Below are positions 58,849 through 64,000 of a stretch of 64,000 bases of DNA, one piece after another (within the stretch, counting starts at the first letter, position 1; every line of letters begins with the position of its first letter). The notes beneath the pieces are model-generated. The model was not told where the DNA came from and made no database searches. It saw only the letters and a list, made by a program, of their open reading frames with translations. Source of the DNA: Daucus carota subsp. sativus (lineage: Eukaryota; Streptophyta; Magnoliopsida; Apiales; Apiaceae); NCBI RefSeq assembly GCF_001625215.2, contig NC_030382.2, positions 47,271,364 through 47,335,363 of the forward strand, given 5' to 3'. Made by a program: the position numbers and the translations under genes.

Positions 58849-59146
58849 CTTGAGTAAAGAAGCAGCGAAAGGGTATTTGGGATTAAGATGGCAGAGAGCA
58901 CCCAGTTGTCTGATGAATTCAAATAGCGAAGTTTCGAGAGGTGCAAGCGTCAGTTAATTTTACTAAAACAGTCCAAATTTATTTATTGTATTTTTTTATT
59001 TTTATGTTCTTGTCATTACACGCACTCGCATGACAAAAACACGCACAAACATGATATACACGCACACCTTTTGTGGATGGAGATTGATTTCAAGGTTTTC
59101 GGTAATCATTCACTTGGCAAGCCCACTGGCCACTAGTAGAAAGTAG

Positions 59147-59279
59147 AAAGTACTTGGGCTCGGGCCCAAGTATCAAAATAATGATACTATGAAATTTGAT
59201 GGGCACAAGTAGAAAGTACTTGGGCTCGGGCCCAAGTATCAAAATAATGATACTATGAAATTTGATGGGCACGAAGAGA
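59147..59279. repeat. Tandem duplication, two copies of 66 bp
   Basis: The unit from AAGTACTTGGGCTCGGGCCC to AATTTGATGGGCAC occurs twice head to tail with at most one or two differences. Each copy contains the palindrome ACTTGGGCTCGGGCCCAAGT. It lies in the spacer upstream of the BPA1-like gene. Confidence 0.85.
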
Positions 59280-59540
59280 TTTGTATAACCAACTAATTCT
59301 ATTTTTTTTTTTTACAGATAATTCTAATTGCTATTACTAAAACTAAATTATTATTATAGGTAAAAGAAGGTTTTGGAAAAAATACAAAACTGATAGGTGT
59401 AGTTATTTTTATACAAATAAAATTTATTTGTTTAAAAAAATAAAATAATCAAGAAACGATATGAACACCCAAAATGGGGGACGGCAAAAAATTTGTTGGA
59501 TGTATAATTTTATGTTAGCTAGTGATATGAGTGAATTCTG

Positions 59541-59786
59541 GTAGTGTTTGGCAGCACATAAATAACTCACTTCTGGATTTATAAGTTATAAGCACTTATT
59601 CGTACCGTTTATGTAAAAAGTCAATAAGCACTTAAAAGAAAGTTAGGATTATTAGCTTTTATTTCAGGATTTTTGCTTATTTCCCAAACAGTTTAATCAC
59701 TTATAAGTCTTAACTTGCTTCTGATTTCAACTTGCTTGTGATTTCTACTCCACTTTTTTATTTTAACCAAAAAGCACTCAAACGGC
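59541..59786. mobile_element. Possible hAT-like MITE
   Basis: The left GTGTTTGGCAGCACATAAAT and the right, reverse-complemented, GCCGTTTGAGTGCTTTTTGG form loose terminal repeats. The interior has TTATAAGTTATAAGCACTTAT-like palindromes as in the element at 39049-39435. No clear target duplication. Confidence 0.4.
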
Positions 59787-60300
59787 TTCTCTATTTGTTC
59801 GTCGGTAAAGTCCATGAATACAGTTCAAAGGTAAAGTAAGATACGTTAAATATTACACTTCTCTCTCGGACAAGTATGTTTAGGTGGGTTGATCGTATTG
59901 TAAAAATTATTATTTTTAATAGATTTTTTTTGTGTATTAAAATTAAAAAAATTCAAAAATAATACTTTTAACTACCCGGTCAAAGTATTTAAAAATATGT
60001 GTCAAAAAGTTAAACATCATATATTAAAGAACAGTGGGAGTAACAAATGTGATATTCAACTCATTATTAATATGTTAGTAACAAGTGTGATACGATAAAT
60101 ATTTTTACGCAAGCACTCAAAATAACTAAAAGGAAATATGTTGATAAAATTTCCTAAGTTTGTAATTTCTAATAAAATTATTTGATCTCATGCTTATGTT
60201 TGTATTATTATATATTGTATATAATTACATATAAAATTTTAAATTAATTCTATTTTTTTTTTTGAAATTATCAGTTCGACTAAGTTCGACTAATTCCTAA

Positions 60301-60681
60301 GAGTAAATCCAATGGTTACCTAAATGTGCTCTGAACTCACATTTAGGTAATGTATAAAAAAAAAATGGTATTCCATCACCTAAATCACTAGCACATCCTA
60401 AATTTCCTAGCTATTACCTATTTTTACATAATCTCTAGTTATTAATAATCCAATATTTATGAATAAAAAATTCATTTCTCTCTTTTTCTTTCCTTTATCT
60501 TTTTCCTCCTTTTCCTCAAATTTATTTTTAAAATAATAATATGGAACAAAAATAGCAATGTTATTGAAATTGACATTAAAAATTGATTTATTAGACCACT
60601 AGGATTCACACTAAGATTCATTATTTTATATTATGAATATTATTAATAGGTAACTAAACAGTTAACCTTTTGGAATTGCTC
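60301..60681. mobile_element. Short terminal-inverted-repeat element (about 380 bp)
   Basis: The left end GAGTAAATCCAATGGTTACC pairs loosely with the right end, reverse-complemented, GAGCAATTCCAAAAGGTTAA. Ends of the type GAGCATCTCCAATGG are common in plant MITEs. The interior includes a TACCTAAATGTG/CACATTTAGGTA hairpin at about 60323-60350. No coding capacity and no sure target duplication. Confidence 0.5.
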
Positions 60682-61548
60682 GTCATGATATGTCAATTTG
60701 CAGATGGCACTTGAAAGTACATTTCACATCAAAACTGCTTAGCAACGATGGGCAAGTTGGGTGGTAGCAAGACAAGCGAGAACGAAGACAATTAGATAAA
60801 GTTCATACCAACAACTAGCGGGCTGTTTTCGTGAATGACAGAAAGTATAGGAGAAATAAAGTATTCATGTTTTTGAGAAAATAAGATGCTCATGAAGATT
60901 CTACAGCTACGATAATATTATTTCACAAATCACAAGATCATATTTTCGAGAAAATATAAGTTAGGAATGGAAATTCCACCACTATGATATTATTTTGTCA
61001 GTTCATACAAATAAGAGCTATCACTGCAAGTTTATTTTTTTTCTTACATTTTATACTTCTATCCCTGTATCATTGGTTTTCCCTTACTGTTCTTGAGAGT
61101 GCCTCTTTATCTTTTACCTTATGCCGGCATATATTAACTTTAGTTTCCCCATTTTTTAATTTTTCTTAATTGATTATAGTAGAAAGTAAAATTAGGATAT
61201 CATTCAGTTCCAAGATTATATTCCACGTTTCTAATTTGATCGTATTCATATAAGAGTCGACTAGTTGAACCTAGTAGAATCATCAACAAAATTGAAGAAG
61301 ACTTTCAAAATATTCTTCATTATAATCGAAAAAAGATTATATGCATGTAAATATGTATATCAGCGCCTCAATCGATGTCCCAAATTCCTAATATAATTAA
61401 CTTACAGTATATGCTTATACATAATTTAATCATAAAAGGCAAATTGAGCCGCTGAAAAAGCCTTCAAATTTAATTAGGTTTAAAATGAAATTCAGAAGCC
61501 ATTATTAATTATATATAATTATAAACTCAAGATCAGATAATACTTCTT
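60682..61548. other. Spacer between the MITE at 60.3 kb and the PRE-like gene
   Basis: No gene or element is recognised. The stretch adjoining 61548 is likely 3'UTR of the HLH gene. Confidence 0.45.
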
Positions 61549-62199
61549 TTACATAAGCAAGCTCCTTATGACAGCTGCTTGAGCACTGTTGCTGTCTATA
61601 GACTCCAAGAGTTGTGATAATCTGTCGCTCAAATCGCTCACTTCTTTACGCAAGTTTCTTATATGCTCACAAGTCTCCTGCAGCACTTTTGAAGCTGAAA
61701 CCTGCAGTGTTCATAACTCATAAGTTTGTGCATGTAGTAACCTTTTTACCATGATAAAAAGCATTTAAGTATTGATAGAAAGTGTTAATTAATGTGCAGG
61801 GAACAATTTTGACCCACAACTGAGAAATAAGAGAAGCCATAAAAATTGAATTAAATGCATGAAAGCTAGTGGGGATCATGGTAATAATGTATACTGAAGC
61901 TGGGTAAGCTTAATGAATGAAAGCCACATATTAGAAAGTGAACAGTGAGTTTCAAGCTGCTAATAGGAAAGGAAAACAAAGAGATAGAGAGGAGAATTCA
62001 TCAAAAAGTGATTGTTTTAAGACTTATATATAGAGTCTTTGGAAGAGTTGAGATATATAGGTACCTGGGCAGAGCCGGTGGGGCGATTAGCAATCTCAGG
62101 AATAAGTTGTTGCAACTTGGAAACAAGATCAGCAATCTGAGCATCACTTATCCTAGAAGCCCCTGATGATTGTCCGGAACGAGATCTTCGGCTAGACAT
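61549..62199 (-). CDS. Atypical non-DNA-binding HLH protein (PRE/KIDARI/ILI1 family)
   Basis: PRE proteins lack the basic region. They bind and neutralise inhibitory HLH partners such as IBH1 and so promote gibberellin- and brassinosteroid-driven cell elongation. Two exons on the minus strand, 62199-62065 and 61701-61549, join in phase into 95 residues (family usually 90-105). The N-terminus [19 protein letters not shown] is the family signature. Helix 1 is [20 protein letters not shown], the loop is NRPTGSAQ, and helix 2 is [20 protein letters not shown], continuing into [16 protein letters not shown]. The protein ends IRSLLM. The DNA-contacting basic H-E-R residues are absent, as expected. 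The intron position in the loop is shared by the family. Confidence 0.95.
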
Positions 62200-63330
62200 T
62201 TTTCTATGCTTGTAAAATTTACTAGCTAGTTACTTCAAGATGTTTAGAATTGTTTGCAAGAGAAAATTGAGGGGTTAGACGAGGAAGAGAAAAGGAAATG
62301 CATGGAACAATGCCTCAAGTGTTGTAACTTGTAAGCTAATTGAAGAAGAAAGTGTACTGCATGGGAGAGAGCAGTGGGTTCGTTTAAATTCTAGTGCAGA
62401 TTTTAAAACAGGTGAATACAGTGGGAGGTTATAAGAATTACTTATTCTTCAGGAGTGATAAGTAATTTTTAACTTATTGAATTGTTTAATTATTTTTTTA
62501 AAAAAATATATTATTTATAAGTGAGAAATAATTTTTGATTAGAATGTTTGGATAGTTTTTTTATATTAAAATTTTATTAGGTTTATTATAAAAAAAATTA
62601 TTAGGTTTAAGATTATGATTATTATAATAAAATATTATAAATTATCTTTTAAAATGATTTTTATATCTCAATAAAATAAATTTTAAAAATAAAGTAATAT
62701 AATTTACTAAATAATGTGATAAATTTTAACTTCTCGAATTCTAGCATATAAGTCCGCGCAGTTGTTATAAGTTAAAAGTTGGCTTAACTTCTTTAAACAA
62801 ACACTGCCATAATTTTGAGTTATAAACGGAATAAGTTAGAGCCAAACAACCTCTATGTGTTTTTGATAATATTTTTGATATTTCTAATTTACTTGATATA
62901 AAAATTATTAATATAATAATTAAATATTATAAATATTTTCTAAATATTTCTAACATTTTTATAAAGCCAAATTTAAAAAAAGAAATAACTCATTAAAAAA
63001 ATAATTCCTTCAACGTCTCAAGATTCTATATTTTAAGGTAAAAATTGATTTATAAATTAGCTTATAATTACCTTGTTGACACCAATCACTAATAAATTGA
63101 TTGCTTATGACTAAAGAGACATAAGTCGGCAAAATAAACTTTCACCGGACCCACAATATATCACATAATTTCACTAAATAATAGACTGAGCATGTTTTAT
63201 ATTTATTTTTATTTGAATAATGAGGCGGCAGTCGTCTTTAACTATATGTAACCATATCACACCAATAACAAACAACCCTTCGTTTTCCCAAGAATTTTCT
63301 TTGAGAGTATTTATTTTATTAAGTGATACT
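62200..63330. other. Promoter of the PRE-like gene and AT-rich spacer
   Basis: The first few hundred bases are 5'UTR and promoter. The interval 62410-62860 carries TAACTTATAAGT-like motifs and a right end AGTTAGAGCCAAACAACCTC, resembling decayed MITE sequence; its limits could not be fixed. No gene is seen. Confidence 0.45.
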
Positions 63331-63332
63331 TA

Positions 63333-63592
63333 CTCCCTCCGTTTCAATTTACATGTCCACTTTGAAGAAAATTTTTTGTTTCAAATTACTTGTCCACTTC
63401 CACTTTCAATGCAAAATCATATTTCCAAAGTCAATTTTCCTCCACATATCTCTTATTTATATTTCCTAGATCAATCTCACATCACATATTATGCTTATTT
63501 AGTGCAATTAATTTGTAAACAACTACTTTTCTTCACTTTTCTTAAACTATGTGATTTTTTTAAAGTGGACATCTAATTTGAAACGGAGGTAG
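63333..63592. mobile_element. Stowaway-type MITE, about 260 bp
   Basis: The terminal inverted repeats are CTCCCTCCGTTTCAATTTAC at the left and, reverse-complemented, CTACCTCCGTTTCAAATTAG at the right, continuing as ATGTCCACTTT in both. TA flanks both ends (63331-63332 and 63593-63594). The interior repeats the TTGTCCACTT motif. This subfamily differs from the one at 6208-6458. Confidence 0.85.
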
Positions 63593-63594
63593 TA

Positions 63595-64000
63595 CTATTT
63601 ATCACCCTCCATCGTGTTTCCAGAGACCAAGTATGGTTGTCGGTTGATGATAAATTCACAGTCTAATTATGTTGTACTCAATAAAACATATGGTCACTTG
63701 TGCATGCTCATACTCTTTGTCGGCGAAGTTATCATTGCTATATTTTAATAAACTCGAAATAGTTTACATATATTCGGAAATGTGATGTATCTTCATTTAA
63801 AAGACTATCGGTTATTTAAATAAATATTGGATAATTTTTTTTACAAAATTTTAAAAACAAACTTGCACAAAAAACCCTCATATTCTCTTATTCTCTCTGG
63901 TAGCTGTCTACATCATCGGATGAGCTTTCATCAGCGGTGGAGACCCCAACTCTTTTATTTGTTTTATATTATTTGTTTCTTTCAATAATCTTCCTCGTTG
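63595..64000. other. Right-edge spacer, nothing recognised
   Basis: AT-rich sequence without a supported gene or element end. It could be promoter or intron of a gene beyond the window. Confidence 0.4.

Overview
The window is nuclear DNA of a flowering plant. It is AT-rich, the genes have introns, and every recognisable gene is a plant family (VDAC, pectate lyase, WHIRLY, WRKY, HD-Zip, FOUR LIPS-type MYB, PBL-type kinase, PRE-type HLH). It also holds plant copia, Helitron, hAT and Stowaway elements and a piece of plastid DNA. A eudicot fits best, perhaps an asterid such as an Apiaceae species, but the taxon is an inference from overall look only.

Layout from left to right: first exon of a mitochondrial porin (-); a TE-rich spacer; a pectate lyase gene (+, four exons); a 12 kb Ty1/copia retrotransposon in minus orientation (6525-18536) with 5-bp target duplications, almost identical LTRs and a very large third ORF in the env-like position, as in the Sirevirus/SIRE1 lineage; a mosaic plastid insertion (rpoB plus matK pieces, partly duplicated); several MITEs, one of them inside a TA microsatellite; a WHIRLY gene (+, seven exons); a hAT-type non-autonomous element with an 8-bp target duplication; a group IIb WRKY gene (+, four exons); a minus-strand Helitron with a foldback inside it; a CBS-domain SnRK1-gamma-like gene (+, five exons); an RLCK-VII/PBL kinase gene (-, six exons); tRNA-Gly(UCC) (-); a MYB124/88 FOUR LIPS-like gene (-, ten exons); a single-exon plastid-targeted membrane protein (-); a second Helitron of the same family whose 5' part is repeated about five times; an HD-Zip I gene (-, three exons); a BPA1-like RRM gene (-, four coding exons and a long 5'UTR intron); a PRE/KIDARI-type HLH gene (-, two exons); and a Stowaway MITE near the right edge.

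The genes do not form an operon-like unit. They are separate loci for cell-wall remodelling, organelle DNA binding, stress and hormone transcription, sugar/energy signalling, stomatal cell division, receptor-proximal signalling and cell elongation. Mobile DNA accounts for most of the space between them. Exon limits were read by eye from GT/AG sites, reading phase and family similarity; all exon sets given keep an open frame throughout.
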